This document shows, piece after piece, positions 17,615 through 26,394 of a stretch of DNA of 64,000 bases. The position numbers and the translations under genes are program-made. Position 1 is the stretch's first letter. Every line of letters starts with the position of its first letter. The notes under the pieces are model-generated. The model was given only the letters and a program-made list of their open reading frames with translations. It made no database searches and had not been told where the DNA came from. The DNA is from Caldicellulosiruptor changbaiensis (GTDB lineage: Bacteria > Bacillota > Thermoanaerobacteria > Caldicellulosiruptorales > Caldicellulosiruptoraceae), in assembly GCF_003999255.1 (NCBI RefSeq), contig NZ_CP034791.1, forward strand, positions 1,590,501-1,654,500, given 5' to 3'.

Positions 17615-18625
17615 TCACCAACTTATCTTTTCAATCTTTATTATCTCATCTTCTTCTATATCCTCTTTTACTTTTTTGCCTATAATCTTATAAACTTCGT
17701 TAGGCTGCAAACCAATAGCTGGCCTTTTAAATTCAATATCTTCAAAAGTTATTTCCTCTCCTCTTAATAACTTTCTTTTTGCTACAATGCTTCGCCTTGC
17801 CTTTACCTTTATTTCTTCTTCCGATTTGGTGCACTTCTTAATACCATTACCCATAGCCTTTTCTACATTTCTGATACAATCTACCATAAACTTAAATTCA
17901 TTCGGAGACAGAGAAGCTTTGTGATCTGGTCCTTCTAATTTTTTATCAAGTGTTAAATGTTTCTCTATAATAGTTGCACCAATTGCTATGGCAGCTATCG
18001 CAACTTCAATACCTTCTGTGTGATCAGAATAACCCACTGGTAACTTAAAAGCTTCTTTCAACGTAATGATTGCTTTCAAATTAACATCTTCAACTTTTGC
18101 TGGATAAGAAGATGTGCAATGTAACAATGTAATGTCATTACATCCAGCTTGATTTATAATATTAATCGCTGCTTCTATTTCGCCTAAATTCGACATGCCT
18201 GTAGATAAAATTATTGGTTTTTTAAATTTTGCTATATATTCCAAAAACGGCAGATAAGTAAGGTCTCCTGAACTCACTTTAAACAACCTAACACCTAATT
18301 CATTTAAAAACTTTGCGCTTTCACAATCAAAAGGAGTAGATAAAAATTCTATTCCTATATTGTCACAATACTTCTTTAACTCTTCAAACTGTTTATACGT
18401 CAATTCATATCTTTTTAACATTTCAAACTGCGTTCCAATACCGGTGTTAACTTTTTGATAGTTTGCCTTTTCAGCATATTTTGTAACCAAATTTTCAGTC
18501 TTATAAGTTTGAAATTTAATAGCATTAGCACCTGCCTCTTTAGCAGCATCAATTAATCTCTTTGCTATCTCCATGCTACCATTATGATTAACTCCTGCTT
18601 CTGCTATAATGAATACACTATTCAT
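17615..18625 (-). CDS. legI: N,N'-diacetyllegionaminic acid synthase (NeuB family)
   Basis: The 336-residue protein has the NeuB TIM-barrel motifs AEAGVNHNGSMEIAK, AIKFQTYKTENLV, FLSTPFDCESAKFL and SSGDLTYLPFLEYIA, then ATIIEKHLTLDKKLEGPDH. A C-terminal SAF/antifreeze-like domain follows from about residue 280 (RRSIVAKRKLLRGEEITFED). It condenses the LegG product with phosphoenolpyruvate to make the nine-carbon acid. The start overlaps legF by 8 bases, which suggests translational coupling. Pseudaminic or sialic acid synthase cannot be excluded on this family alone, but legB and legG favour legionaminic acid. Confidence 0.92.
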   Translation of the reverse strand: MNSVFIIAEAGVNHNGSMEIAKRLIDAAKEAGANAIKFQTYKTENLVTKYAEKANYQKVNTGIGTQFEMLKRYELTYKQFEELKKYCDNIGIEFLSTPFDCESAKFLNELGVRLFKVSSGDLTYLPFLEYIAKFKKPIILSTGMSNLGEIEAAINIINQAGCNDITLLHCTSSYPAKVEDVNLKAIITLKEAFKLPVGYSDHTEGIEVAIAAIAIGATIIEKHLTLDKKLEGPDHKASLSPNEFKFMVDCIRNVEKAMGNGIKKCTKSEEEIKVKARRSIVAKRKLLRGEEITFEDIEFKRPAIGLQPNEVYKIIGKKVKEDIEEDEIIKIEKISW

Positions 18626-19343
18626 TCTGACTTATCCCCTTTTTAATCAAAAACTCGGCAAATTGGAAATCCACTATATCATCAATATCAATAGAAGAAT
18701 ATCTATCCATTATATACCCTATAGTTTCTTCTAAAAACCATGTCTTCCTTTCAAGCAATATTTCTCTTTCTGCTATATATATAGCACCATTTAACCTAAA
18801 TATTGTTGGTAAATCTTGTCTTCTATAGAAGTTAACATTGGTTTTTATAAAATCTATGAGTCTGTTATTTTCATCCATAACCTTCATCCAATAAGGATTA
18901 ACCTCGCTCTCACACACACTTACTAAAGCCGGAGCTTGCTTTTCTTTTATCATTTCAATAGCTTTGTCAATGTGATGCACTCTCCTCAATGGTGATGTAC
19001 ATTGCAAACACATAACATACTTGGGCTTATAATTTTCTTTCTCTTCTAACCATTTTATGGCATGCAATATTACTTCAATCCCTGGTGTATCATCCTGTGC
19101 AAGTTCCTTAGGTCTCAGAAACGGCACCTCAGCACCATATTTTAAACTAACTTCCACAATCTTTTCATCATCTGTTGAAACTATAACCCTATCAATATAT
19201 TTACTCTTACATGCTTCCTCTATAGTATAACTAATGAGAGGCTTTTCTGCTAACAATTTGATATTTTTATTTTTTATCCCTTTTGAACCTCCTCGAGCTG
19301 GAATAATGGCTACAATCTCTTCATTCTCTATCACTTTTTTCAC
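18618..19343 (-). CDS. legF: CMP-legionaminic acid synthetase (CMP-NeuA family)
   Basis: The 241-residue nucleotidyltransferase has the CTP-binding loop AIIPARGGSKGIKNKNIK at the N-terminus, the block PLISYTIEEACKSKYIDRVI followed by STDDE, and CLQCTSPLRRVHHIDKAIE, which is typical of NeuA/LegF. It activates legionaminic acid to the CMP form used by Maf transferases. It overlaps ptmE upstream by 23 bases and legI downstream by 8 bases, so the three are tightly coupled. Confidence 0.9.
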   Translation of the reverse strand: MKKVIENEEIVAIIPARGGSKGIKNKNIKLLAEKPLISYTIEEACKSKYIDRVIVSTDDEKIVEVSLKYGAEVPFLRPKELAQDDTPGIEVILHAIKWLEEKENYKPKYVMCLQCTSPLRRVHHIDKAIEMIKEKQAPALVSVCESEVNPYWMKVMDENNRLIDFIKTNVNFYRRQDLPTIFRLNGAIYIAEREILLERKTWFLEETIGYIMDRYSSIDIDDIVDFQFAEFLIKKGISQNE

Positions 19344-20394
19344 CTACTTTATTACTTTTAAAGTCTTCATTTATTTTATAATAATCTTCTACTTGACCTA
19401 TGTCTACCCAATATTCATTAATTTCATAATATCCAACTCTTTTGCCTCCTAATATGCATCTTTTGATTAAATCAGTTATTTCAAAATATTCATCAAAAGG
19501 TATAAAATCAATCACATTTGGATTTAAACAGTAGATACCAGCGTTAATTAAGTAATTAATAATTGGCTTCTCAACTATATCTATAATTTCTTTATCCTTA
19601 CTTTCTACTACACCATAAGGAATTTGATATTGAAAATTCTTCACACCTACTGTTATATCAAAGCCTTGTTCTAAATGATAATTTAACATTCTTTCAAAAT
19701 TGAGTGTAGTATATACATCACCATTAACAACATAAAAAGGTCCATCGATAAGCTCCTTTGCCAATCTTATACTCCCAGCTGTCCCTAATGGTTTTGTCTC
19801 TTTTATATAATCAATTTTAACTCCATGCAAATATCCATTTTGGAAATAATTTTCAATTATTTCCGACTTATAATTCACCGATATTATAAATCTATAAAAC
19901 CCATATTGCTTAAAACTATTAATAATATGATGGAGAAGAGGTTCATTACCAACTTTTAGCATGGGTTTAGGAATTTCTTTTGTCAATTCTCTTAATCTTG
20001 TTCCTTTCCCACCTGCTAAAATAAACACTATGTTTTCTTTCCCTTTTGGAATCAATATTTCTTCAATTGAAATTAGGTCTACAACTCGAGACTCTTCATC
20101 AACAATAGGGATTTGCTTTACAGCTTTTTTTATAAATAATTCTTTCAATTCCTCATTATTTAATTCCTTAGAGGCAACAACAGGATTGTAGTGGACAATC
20201 TCTTCTATCTTATCTTCTAACTTGTAACCTTTCAATAATGCCCTTCTAATATCACCGTCTGTCAAAGTCCCTATTAATTTTTCATTTTCATCTATTACTA
20301 ATAAAATACCTTTTCCTGTATCATTTAATATCTTCAATGCTTCAATTATTTTTATGCCTCTATCTACTGAGATATTTTTTACCTTTACATTCAT
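19321..20394 (-). CDS. ptmE: CBS-domain sugar-1-phosphate guanylyltransferase, PtmE-type
   Basis: The protein of about 357 residues joins two CBS domains (roughly residues 1-115, with GKGILLVIDENEKLIGTLTD) to a sugar nucleotidyltransferase domain. That domain begins VFILAGGKGTRLRELTKEIP and includes YVVNGDVYTTLNFE and INAGIYCLNP. In Campylobacter jejuni PtmE makes GDP-glucosamine, feeding the GDP-linked legionaminic acid route. The ATG at 20394 follows GTGAGG and is preferred to a GTG five codons earlier. It is the first intact leg gene downstream of the IS-disrupted maf gene, so its expression may depend on read-through or on a promoter near the IS. Confidence 0.88.
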   Translation of the reverse strand: MNVKVKNISVDRGIKIIEALKILNDTGKGILLVIDENEKLIGTLTDGDIRRALLKGYKLEDKIEEIVHYNPVVASKELNNEELKELFIKKAVKQIPIVDEESRVVDLISIEEILIPKGKENIVFILAGGKGTRLRELTKEIPKPMLKVGNEPLLHHIINSFKQYGFYRFIISVNYKSEIIENYFQNGYLHGVKIDYIKETKPLGTAGSIRLAKELIDGPFYVVNGDVYTTLNFERMLNYHLEQGFDITVGVKNFQYQIPYGVVESKDKEIIDIVEKPIINYLINAGIYCLNPNVIDFIPFDEYFEITDLIKRCILGGKRVGYYEINEYWVDIGQVEDYYKINEDFKSNKVGEKSDRE

Positions 20395-20501
20395 TCTTGA
20401 TAACCTCACATATTTTTAAGTAAAGTTAAGGTGAATTATAGCAATTTAATAATTCCATCTATATGTATTGGTATAGTTCCCTCAATTCTCGCTCCTTTTA
20501 A

Positions 20502-20510
20502 AGATGTATT
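20502..20510. repeat. 9-bp target site duplication, left copy
   Basis: AGATGTATT here is repeated exactly at 21625-21633 on the other side of the IS. The pair marks the insertion site in the Maf gene and shows the insertion has not been rearranged since. Confidence 0.88.
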
Positions 20511-20569
20511 GAGGTTGTTGAATAAAAGAAATAACCATATAGAGTAAACATAGTAACAAAAGAAAAAAG

Positions 20570-20624
20570 CCCCCTTGTGTTATAATTTTAATTTAAGAGA
20601 AAACCACAACAAAACACAAGGGGG
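20570..20624 (+). promoter_or_regulatory. Stem-loop that can sequester the transposase ribosome site
   Basis: CCCCCTTGTGTT at 20570-20581 is exactly complementary to AACACAAGGGGG at 20613-20624. The right arm includes the GGGGG ribosome binding site of the transposase, six bases before its ATG at 20631. A TATAAT lies at 20581-20586, where the loop begins. Transcripts entering from outside would carry both arms and hide the ribosome site. A transcript starting about 7 bases after this -10 box would lack the left arm. This matches the read-through protection known for IS10 and similar elements. The -35 box is weak, so the internal promoter is inferred. Confidence 0.7.
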
Positions 20625-20630
20625 AAAAAG

Positions 20631-21575
20631 ATGACTAAGAATATTAAAGCACAAAATAAGAAATTTTTAAAGCTGCTTTTTGTAATAAAAAAGGTTACTG
20701 AAGTTTTATCGAGGAAGATAAAGCAAAATAGAAGGGGACGACCGAGGAAATTTAATCTGTTTCAGATAATAGCTTGTTTGGTTTATAAAGTTAAAAAGGG
20801 GATAAAGAGTTTCAGAGAATTAGAATATCGAATAAATCAAGACACAGAGTTTAAGCAAGTAGTAGGTATAGAAGAAAGTCCGGACTATTCATATTTTGCA
20901 AAGTTGTCAAGAAAAATAGAAAAAGAATACATGCAAGATATAAAAGACATATTAATAGCTAAGATAGAACCTGATATGAGTATAGCGATAGTAGACTCTA
21001 CGCCGCTGAGAAGTGCCAAAAATGATTCAGAAGCAAAAATAGGTATACATATTACAATAGGATTTTTCAGGGGATACAAATTACATCTTTTGTGTACAGG
21101 TAAAGAAGAAGTAATACCACTTTTCTGGATTTTAACAGGGGCAAATGAACATGACTCAAGACAAGAAGAGCTTTTGTATAGGGCATGGGGCTTTGGCTGT
21201 GAGATTGTATTAGCAGATGCGGGATACGATTGTAGCAGATGGTTTAATATAGCAAATGAGCTTAAAGTTAAATTTGTTGCTGGGATAAACAAAAGAAACA
21301 TGAAAGATAAAAACAATGTTAAGAATGTTTTTAGAAGCAAGAACATAAGATTTTTAGAAACTGAAGAGGGTAAAAAGCTATACAAGCAGAGAACAAAGAT
21401 TGAAAGACTATTTAGCAAATTAAAAGGTGAATATAATCTTGAGAATGTGAGGCTCAAGGGATTTAGAAATTATAAAAGGTATATTGATTGGATACTAATT
21501 ACTTTTCTATTTGAGCAACTTCTTAGAAAGTTAGAAGGTAAGAAGTTTTCTTTCGCTTATGAATGGAATCAATAA
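20631..21575 (+). CDS. DDE transposase (DDE_Tnp_1 type)
   Basis: The 314-residue protein starts with a basic helical region (RKIKQNRRGRPRKFNLFQII) and a KSFRELEYRINQD segment, then the DDE core. The first Asp is in IAIVDSTPLRSAK, the second in EIVLADAGYDCSRWF, and the Glu is in RTKIERLFSKLKGEYNLENV, the Y/R-x-x-IE-RxF-x-x-K pattern of IS4/IS5-type enzymes. All three catalytic residues are visible, so it is probably active. The gene has a strong AAGGGGG ribosome site held in a hairpin. Confidence 0.93.
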   Translation: MTKNIKAQNKKFLKLLFVIKKVTEVLSRKIKQNRRGRPRKFNLFQIIACLVYKVKKGIKSFRELEYRINQDTEFKQVVGIEESPDYSYFAKLSRKIEKEYMQDIKDILIAKIEPDMSIAIVDSTPLRSAKNDSEAKIGIHITIGFFRGYKLHLLCTGKEEVIPLFWILTGANEHDSRQEELLYRAWGFGCEIVLADAGYDCSRWFNIANELKVKFVAGINKRNMKDKNNVKNVFRSKNIRFLETEEGKKLYKQRTKIERLFSKLKGEYNLENVRLKGFRNYKRYIDWILITFLFEQLLRKLEGKKFSFAYEWNQ

Positions 21576-22946
21576 CTTTTGTTTATTTTATGTATTGTTG
21601 GTAATATTTTTTATTCAACAACCTAGATGTATTAATAAAAGTTATATGCTTGTTATTTTCTATTTTTCTTTCTATCCACCTTTTAAATATGTTTAAACTA
21701 TGATTTGTATAAATTTTTTCACCTAAATAATTTGTTGTTTCTATTAAGTAATTATAATCGTGAATCACAGAACCTTCAAAAGCATGTACTTTATTGCCAG
21801 TAAATGCCAAATCCAATCCTACAAATATTATAGGATTACATCCAAATTTAATTGCTACTTCAACCGCTAATGTAGAAACCGAACCTCCCACTTCTAATGT
21901 TTCTAATGAATTTCCTTTAGCATATTCTTCAGCTAAATTAAAATTTTTTTGGAATGCAAGGTATTTAGTACTACTCCATTCATTTATAACTCCTTTATAC
22001 GCAGTTGAAAGAGCTATAAGTGGAATATTGACTTTGCTACTTATATTGGTTAAATGTTCTTGGACAATTGGAAACGGATCACTTACCACAATGTAATCTG
22101 GAATTATTCTATTTTGTAGTAGATATTTTGAAACCCTTGAAACTACAATTATTATTACATCACTTCTTAATTTTCTAATTCTTTCAATATTTTCTTCTAG
22201 TGATGGTCCAGCGGCAATTATTATTGCAGGTACATTCCTATAGCAATTAAAAAGTTCATTAATTGGTTTATCATAAGTCAGAATATTATTTTCAAAATTA
22301 TCTTTGAGAATATAATAATTTTCATTGTTATTAAAAGCTGAATCTAATATTTTAAATTCTAATAGCAGATCTTTTATTTTTTTCATCTTTGGTGGTATAG
22401 ATTTGATTAAAGGTTCATGATAAATTATTTTGTAATTATCTATTGGTATACTATTTAATATGTTTTGCAAGCACCTATTAAAGAACTCTATGCTTTCAAT
22501 CAAGAAAAAACGTACTCTGTCATCTTCCAAAATAGAAGCAATTTTTATTGATTTCAAAGCATTTAAGAAAATCTCATTATTAAACTCGAATATAAAAACA
22601 TTCTTCACAAATTCATATTTTAGAAGTTCTACCACATGATAACCTAATCCAAATCCAAATACTATATAATATTCGATATTATTAACAATATTTTGTGCTA
22701 TAAACTTTTCTGCTTCTTTACGAGGGTTATAATTGCTATGGATATAATAAAAATTACTCCCATCATAATATTTCAGAGTTAAGTCTCCATTTTTTGCCTT
22801 TTCAACAGTAGTGCTACTTGCCATAATTCCATTATGATTTATTTTCATTATTAAATCGTAAATTTCTTTATGTACATTTTTTAAATATTGTAAATTATAG
22901 TCAAGCAATGTCATTTTTTTCTTCACCTTCATTTGGTTTAACCTCA

Positions 22947-23192
22947 TTAAAACTTATCCTTCAATTCATATTCAAGAATATCTGCAATTAAAACGATATC
23001 TCTATTTTCTATCGCTTTTAAAAGTCCTTGTAAAGTCTCTATATCTACTTCTTCCTTATTTTCATTATAATACGTCATTAGTATATCAATCAATTCTATT
23101 AAGGCTAAGTATGCTTTTCCCTCGTTCTGAGTACGAAAATATTCAACAACTTGATCTATTTTATTCTTAATGTCTGCTTTAATTTCTTTCAT
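22947..23192 (-). CDS. Small helical protein between fliC and maf
   Basis: This 81-residue acidic protein is predicted all-helical (KNKIDQVVEYFRTQNEGKAY, then LQGLLKAIENRDIVLIADIL). It lies downstream of flagellin, and its stop overlaps the start of the third maf gene by one base, so the two are translationally coupled. Similar small proteins occur beside flagellin glycosylation genes in other Clostridia, but I cannot name a family. A role in flagellin handling or as an accessory to Maf is a guess from position. Confidence 0.7.
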   Translation of the reverse strand: MKEIKADIKNKIDQVVEYFRTQNEGKAYLALIELIDILMTYYNENKEEVDIETLQGLLKAIENRDIVLIADILEYELKDKF

Positions 23193-23262
23193 AGTTCATT
23201 TTTCCTTTCCTTTTCTTTAGATTTTAATAACTATTAGTAACACATAATAACATTATGTTAAA

Positions 23263-23303
23263 AAATAGGCTGATACTTTATCTAAAAAAGTATCAGCCTA
23301 TTT
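23263..23303 (-). terminator. Strong intrinsic terminator after fliC
   Basis: AAATAGGCTGATACTTT at 23263-23279 pairs perfectly over 17 bases with 23287-23303. On the minus strand the stem is followed by a run of T (positions 23266 downward). It ends the monocistronic flagellin transcript. The 81-aa gene and the maf/leg operon must therefore rely on read-through or a weak promoter between 23262 and 23193. Confidence 0.9.
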
Positions 23304-23331
23304 CTCCTTTCTTAAGCAAACTCATCACTGA

Positions 23332-24156
23332 CTATCTGAGTAACTGCAAAACAGCCTGTGGAAGTTGATTTGCTTGTGCAAGCATAGCTGTCGCAGCCTG
23401 ATTCAATATATTCAGCTTTGTAAAGTTCATCATTTCTCTCGCCATATCAACATCTCTAATTCTTGACTCTGCTGCTTGCAAGTTTTCAGCCGCATTATCC
23501 AAGTTTGCAATTGTATGTTCAAGTCTGTTCTGTAAAGCACCCATTTTTGAACGAGATTTAGAAACTGAAACAATGGCGTTATTCACTACTGTAATAGCAC
23601 TATTAGCTTTTGTTTGATTAGTTAACATAAGGCCTTTAAGGTTAACACCATCTTCACCCAAAGCACCTGCAGATTGCATTTTCCAACTCAGAGTAATGAC
23701 TTGACTTGCATTAGCACCAACTTGAATTTTTGCCGCAAAGTTCGACTTGATAATGTTTTGCTCATTAAATTGCGTATTAAGAGCAATTCTTTGAATTTCA
23801 GATATAAGCTGCTGAAATTCATCATCTAAAGCTTTTCTATCAACGGAAACATTTGTGTCATTTGCTGCCTGTACTGCAAGCTCTCTCATTCTTTGAAGTA
23901 TTGAGTGAACTTCATTTAAAGCTCCTTCTGCTGTCTGAATTAATGAAATACCATCTTGTGCATTTCTAGATGCTTGCTGCAAACCTCTAATCTGAGCTCT
24001 CATCTTTTCAGAAATTGAAAGACCTGCTGCGTCATCGCCTGCTCTGTTGATTCTCAAACCTGATGACAATTTTTCAACTGATTTAGCCAACTGAGTATTG
24101 TTAATTCCCATCTGTCTGTAAGTGTTCATAGCCATAATGTTATTATTAATACGCAT
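23332..24156 (-). CDS. fliC: Flagellin
   Basis: The 274-residue protein is a short flagellin. The N-terminal D0/D1 domain reads MRINNNIMAMNTYRQMGINN, then SVEKLSSGLRINRAGDDAAG and LSISEKMRAQIRGL. The C-terminal domain has SRSKMGALQNRLEHTI, SRIRDVDMAREMMNFTK and ends MLAQANQLPQAVLQLLR. The variable central region is only about 80 residues, as in other short clostridial flagellins. It forms the filament and is the expected target of the Maf transferases and the fliS chaperone. A strong AGGGAGGG ribosome site and a sigma-28 promoter lie upstream. Confidence 0.97.
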   Translation of the reverse strand: MRINNNIMAMNTYRQMGINNTQLAKSVEKLSSGLRINRAGDDAAGLSISEKMRAQIRGLQQASRNAQDGISLIQTAEGALNEVHSILQRMRELAVQAANDTNVSVDRKALDDEFQQLISEIQRIALNTQFNEQNIIKSNFAAKIQVGANASQVITLSWKMQSAGALGEDGVNLKGLMLTNQTKANSAITVVNNAIVSVSKSRSKMGALQNRLEHTIANLDNAAENLQAAESRIRDVDMAREMMNFTKLNILNQAATAMLAQANQLPQAVLQLLR

Positions 24157-24188
24157 CTTAACAACACCCTCCCTGAATTTAATTTTTT

Positions 24189-24210
24189 AGCTTCACGTCC
24201 CTGTGAAGCT
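24189..24210 (-). promoter_or_regulatory. Hairpin in the flagellin 5' untranslated region
   Basis: AGCTTCAC at 24189-24196 pairs with GTGAAGCT at 24203-24210, with a 6-base loop. It lies between the sigma-28 promoter and the ribosome site, near the expected 5' end of the mRNA. A 5' stem can stabilise abundant mRNAs, and flagellin mRNA in Bacillus is controlled by CsrA binding in hairpins. A GGA-type CsrA site is not in this loop (loop on the minus strand is AGGGAC), so an exact role is open. Confidence 0.6.
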
Positions 24211-24230
24211 TTATTTTGTTTTCATTAAGA

Positions 24231-24258
24231 TTATCGGTAAGATGGTTTTATGAATTTA
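24231..24258 (-). promoter_or_regulatory. Sigma-28 promoter of fliC
   Basis: On the minus strand TAAA at 24258-24255 is followed after exactly 16 bases by ACCGATAA at 24238-24231. It is about 75 bases upstream of the flagellin start. The geometry and -10 box are identical to the promoter before flaG. Confidence 0.9.
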
Positions 24259-24283
24259 GGGGGTATGGGAAAAATTTTTGAAT

Positions 24284-26386
24284 TTAATGTATTAATTTTG
24301 CAAGGTACATTTCTAATTGTGTATGAGTGACATTTTGAAATTCAGCTTTTTTAAATAGTTTTAGTTCCTCTTCTAAGTTTATAATCCTTAATACTTCTTC
24401 CACTCTTATTTTCATTGGGAGCAGTTTGTTCAAAGGATCAATTTTGAGTTCTTTTTCAATTTTATCAATATCTTTTTCTATAAACTTAATCATTGAATAA
24501 TCGTTTAGATATTTTATATCTTTAAAAGAAGAAATAACTTTTTTGCAATAACCTTTATCAAATTGTACTAAAAACGAATTAACAGCTTCAATAACCTTTA
24601 AGTTTAACATCCTTATTAATAACTTTATAAAAAACTCCCTCTGTGTGGACCCCAAATGAAACATATAAACCTTGTTATCTCTAATAACATAAGGAAAAAC
24701 TTTATCTTCTAATCCCAAATATGTCCTTATTGCATAAGGCTGCGTATTAAAAAATATAGTTTCATATGGTGCATAACTCAAAAGGCCACCATCCAACTTC
24801 TCAGAGGAATTTTTCACAATTATACTGTTTCCTTGAATATTTATTATCTCTTTGTTTTGACCTGTAATTTTAATCCTTTTGTTTTGAAAATCATGGACAT
24901 TTGTTGCTAAAACCCTGTTCTTTTCAAGATCATAAATTGACATTCCGCTTGCAAATCTAATTGTTGAATGAATTTGTCCGTTTGAAAACTTATCAAGCCA
25001 ATCCTTCTTTACAGTTAGCTTGCCATCATCCGCTTCTTTGAGCTGGCCGCTTAAAATTAGATTGTTTATAATGTCATTTGCAACTGATAAGTCTTCAAAA
25101 TAATATTTTAAACAAGATTCTATTAAGCTTTTTAGTGCATCTTTGCTTCGTTTCAAATCTTTTGACTGAAATATGTATGAGATTATCTGCTGGATAATAA
25201 CATGAAAAATATTCCCCGCTGCTGTATTTAAAAGAATTCCATTTTGTGCACAAAAGAGCATAGCTTTTTGAATTAGTCTTTGAGTATCATTTTCAGCACA
25301 TAAAAGGACCTCTATTCTCTCGTTTTTTCTGTTCCCACGCCCAATTCTTTGAAGAAAGCTATTCATATCAAGCGGCGGTTCTGCCAAAACAACCAAATCA
25401 ATTGAGCCAATATCAATTCCTATTTCAAAGGTAGAAGATGAAACTGCTATAACCCATTCATGCCTTTTTAAAATCTCTTCGGTTTCTTCTCTTTCAGACT
25501 TTGCTAAACTGCCATGATGAGATAAAATTTGGTAGTTTGAATCTTTTAAAATACTTCTGAGCTCTGCTACTAAAGCATCAACTTTATTTCTTGAATTACA
25601 AAAAATTAGAATTTTCTTAAACCTGTTTTGAAAATCAATGCTGCAAAAATGCTTGAATATTGTCTCATCAATTGAAACAATTTCATCTGATATTAGATTT
25701 ATTTCTCTTTTCCCTTCAGCTTTTATTATTTCACCATCAGGAATATAATACTTTAATATCTTTTCAGGTTCCTTCATTGTTGCACTCATTCCAATAATCT
25801 GAATCTTTTCATCATCACACCACTTTTCTTTAAAAGCTTGAGCTTTTAGCCTTCTTAACCTTTCAAGTAGCCATCTTACTTGCTCACCTCTTGAGCTACC
25901 ATATAAAAGATGTACCTCATCTAAAATAACCGCATAAACACAAGATAAAATATGCCCAAAACCATTTTTAAGTTTTCCTCTACACATCATGCTGTCAAAT
26001 GACTCTGGTGTTGTAATTAGTATATTCGGAATTGTTTTAAATTCGGCTTGATAATCCCCTGTTTTTCTTAAAATATTAATATCATAATAGATAAGCCGTG
26101 AATAAAGCCTTTCATAGATATCGTTAACCAGTGCTCTTGTTGGACAAATGTATAAAATTGTCCAGACCTTGAACCTTGACTTTAACCTCTCAATCAAGGG
26201 TGCACATGCAGCTTCTGTTTTGCCACTTGCAGTAGGTGAGCATATTAAAATATCTTTTCCCTCAAGTATTTTGGGAATTGCCTTTCTTTGAACATCTTTT
26301 AGTCTACCATAGCTTCCAAAAAACATATCCCATGTTGAAGAAAGCTGATTCTTAATATTTAGATCTTCTAAATAGCCATTATCCAT
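24284..26386 (-). CDS. Lhr-like DExH superfamily 2 helicase of a five-gene operon
   Basis: About 700 residues. Helicase motifs are clear: LKDVQRKAIPKILEG (Q-like motif), PTASGKT (Walker A, residues 51-57), YICPTRALVNDI, ITTPESFDSM, VILDEVHLLYG (DEVH), IIGMSATM, ILIFCNSRNKV, VAVSSSTFEIGIDIG-type motif V, and QRIGRGNRK. The C-terminal 300 residues resemble the accessory part of Lhr-like helicases. BrxHI of type 2 BREX is of this group. The start at 26386 has AAGGTGAT at ideal spacing; an earlier frame opening overlaps the upstream gene. It is the last gene of the operon, 8 bases after the third ATPase. Confidence 0.88.
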   Translation of the reverse strand: MDNGYLEDLNIKNQLSSTWDMFFGSYGRLKDVQRKAIPKILEGKDILICSPTASGKTEAACAPLIERLKSRFKVWTILYICPTRALVNDIYERLYSRLIYYDINILRKTGDYQAEFKTIPNILITTPESFDSMMCRGKLKNGFGHILSCVYAVILDEVHLLYGSSRGEQVRWLLERLRRLKAQAFKEKWCDDEKIQIIGMSATMKEPEKILKYYIPDGEIIKAEGKREINLISDEIVSIDETIFKHFCSIDFQNRFKKILIFCNSRNKVDALVAELRSILKDSNYQILSHHGSLAKSEREETEEILKRHEWVIAVSSSTFEIGIDIGSIDLVVLAEPPLDMNSFLQRIGRGNRKNERIEVLLCAENDTQRLIQKAMLFCAQNGILLNTAAGNIFHVIIQQIISYIFQSKDLKRSKDALKSLIESCLKYYFEDLSVANDIINNLILSGQLKEADDGKLTVKKDWLDKFSNGQIHSTIRFASGMSIYDLEKNRVLATNVHDFQNKRIKITGQNKEIINIQGNSIIVKNSSEKLDGGLLSYAPYETIFFNTQPYAIRTYLGLEDKVFPYVIRDNKVYMFHLGSTQREFFIKLLIRMLNLKVIEAVNSFLVQFDKGYCKKVISSFKDIKYLNDYSMIKFIEKDIDKIEKELKIDPLNKLLPMKIRVEEVLRIINLEEELKLFKKAEFQNVTHTQLEMYLAKLIH

Positions 26387-26394
26387 ATTTCTTA

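Larger units (their letters stand above)
20511..21624 (+). mobile_element. Complete insertion sequence of 1114 bp (IS4/IS5-like DDE)
   Basis: The ends are GAGGTTGTTGAATAAAA on the left and, read inward on the other strand, AGGTTGTTGAATAAAA on the right: near-perfect terminal inverted repeats of about 16 bases. The element is bounded by direct copies of AGATGTATT at 20502-20510 and 21625-21633. It holds a single intact transposase gene. It lies inside the third maf gene, oriented opposite to the surrounding operon, so it may be polar on the downstream leg genes. Intact ends, an intact gene and an exact duplication indicate recent transposition. The exact IS family should be set by database comparison. 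Confidence 0.93.
20436..22947 (-). pseudogene. Third Maf/DUF115 gene, split by an insertion sequence
   Basis: The 5' part (22947-21625) encodes 441 residues with the Maf core: YIVFGFGLGYHVVELL, VPAIIIAAGPSLEENIERI, PDYIVVSDPFPIV, GGSVSTLAVEVA and IIFVGLDLAFTGNKV, ending HITFINTS. The 3' part lies beyond the IS (20501-20436) and reads LKGARIEGTIPIHIDGIIKL then a stop. Removing the IS and one copy of the 9-base duplication restores a continuous frame of about 462 residues. Its closing block matches the KGTIPMRL block of the paralogue at 11730. The intact gene was shorter than the other two Maf genes. As it stands the truncated protein adds 13 residues from the IS before stopping. Confidence 0.9.
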
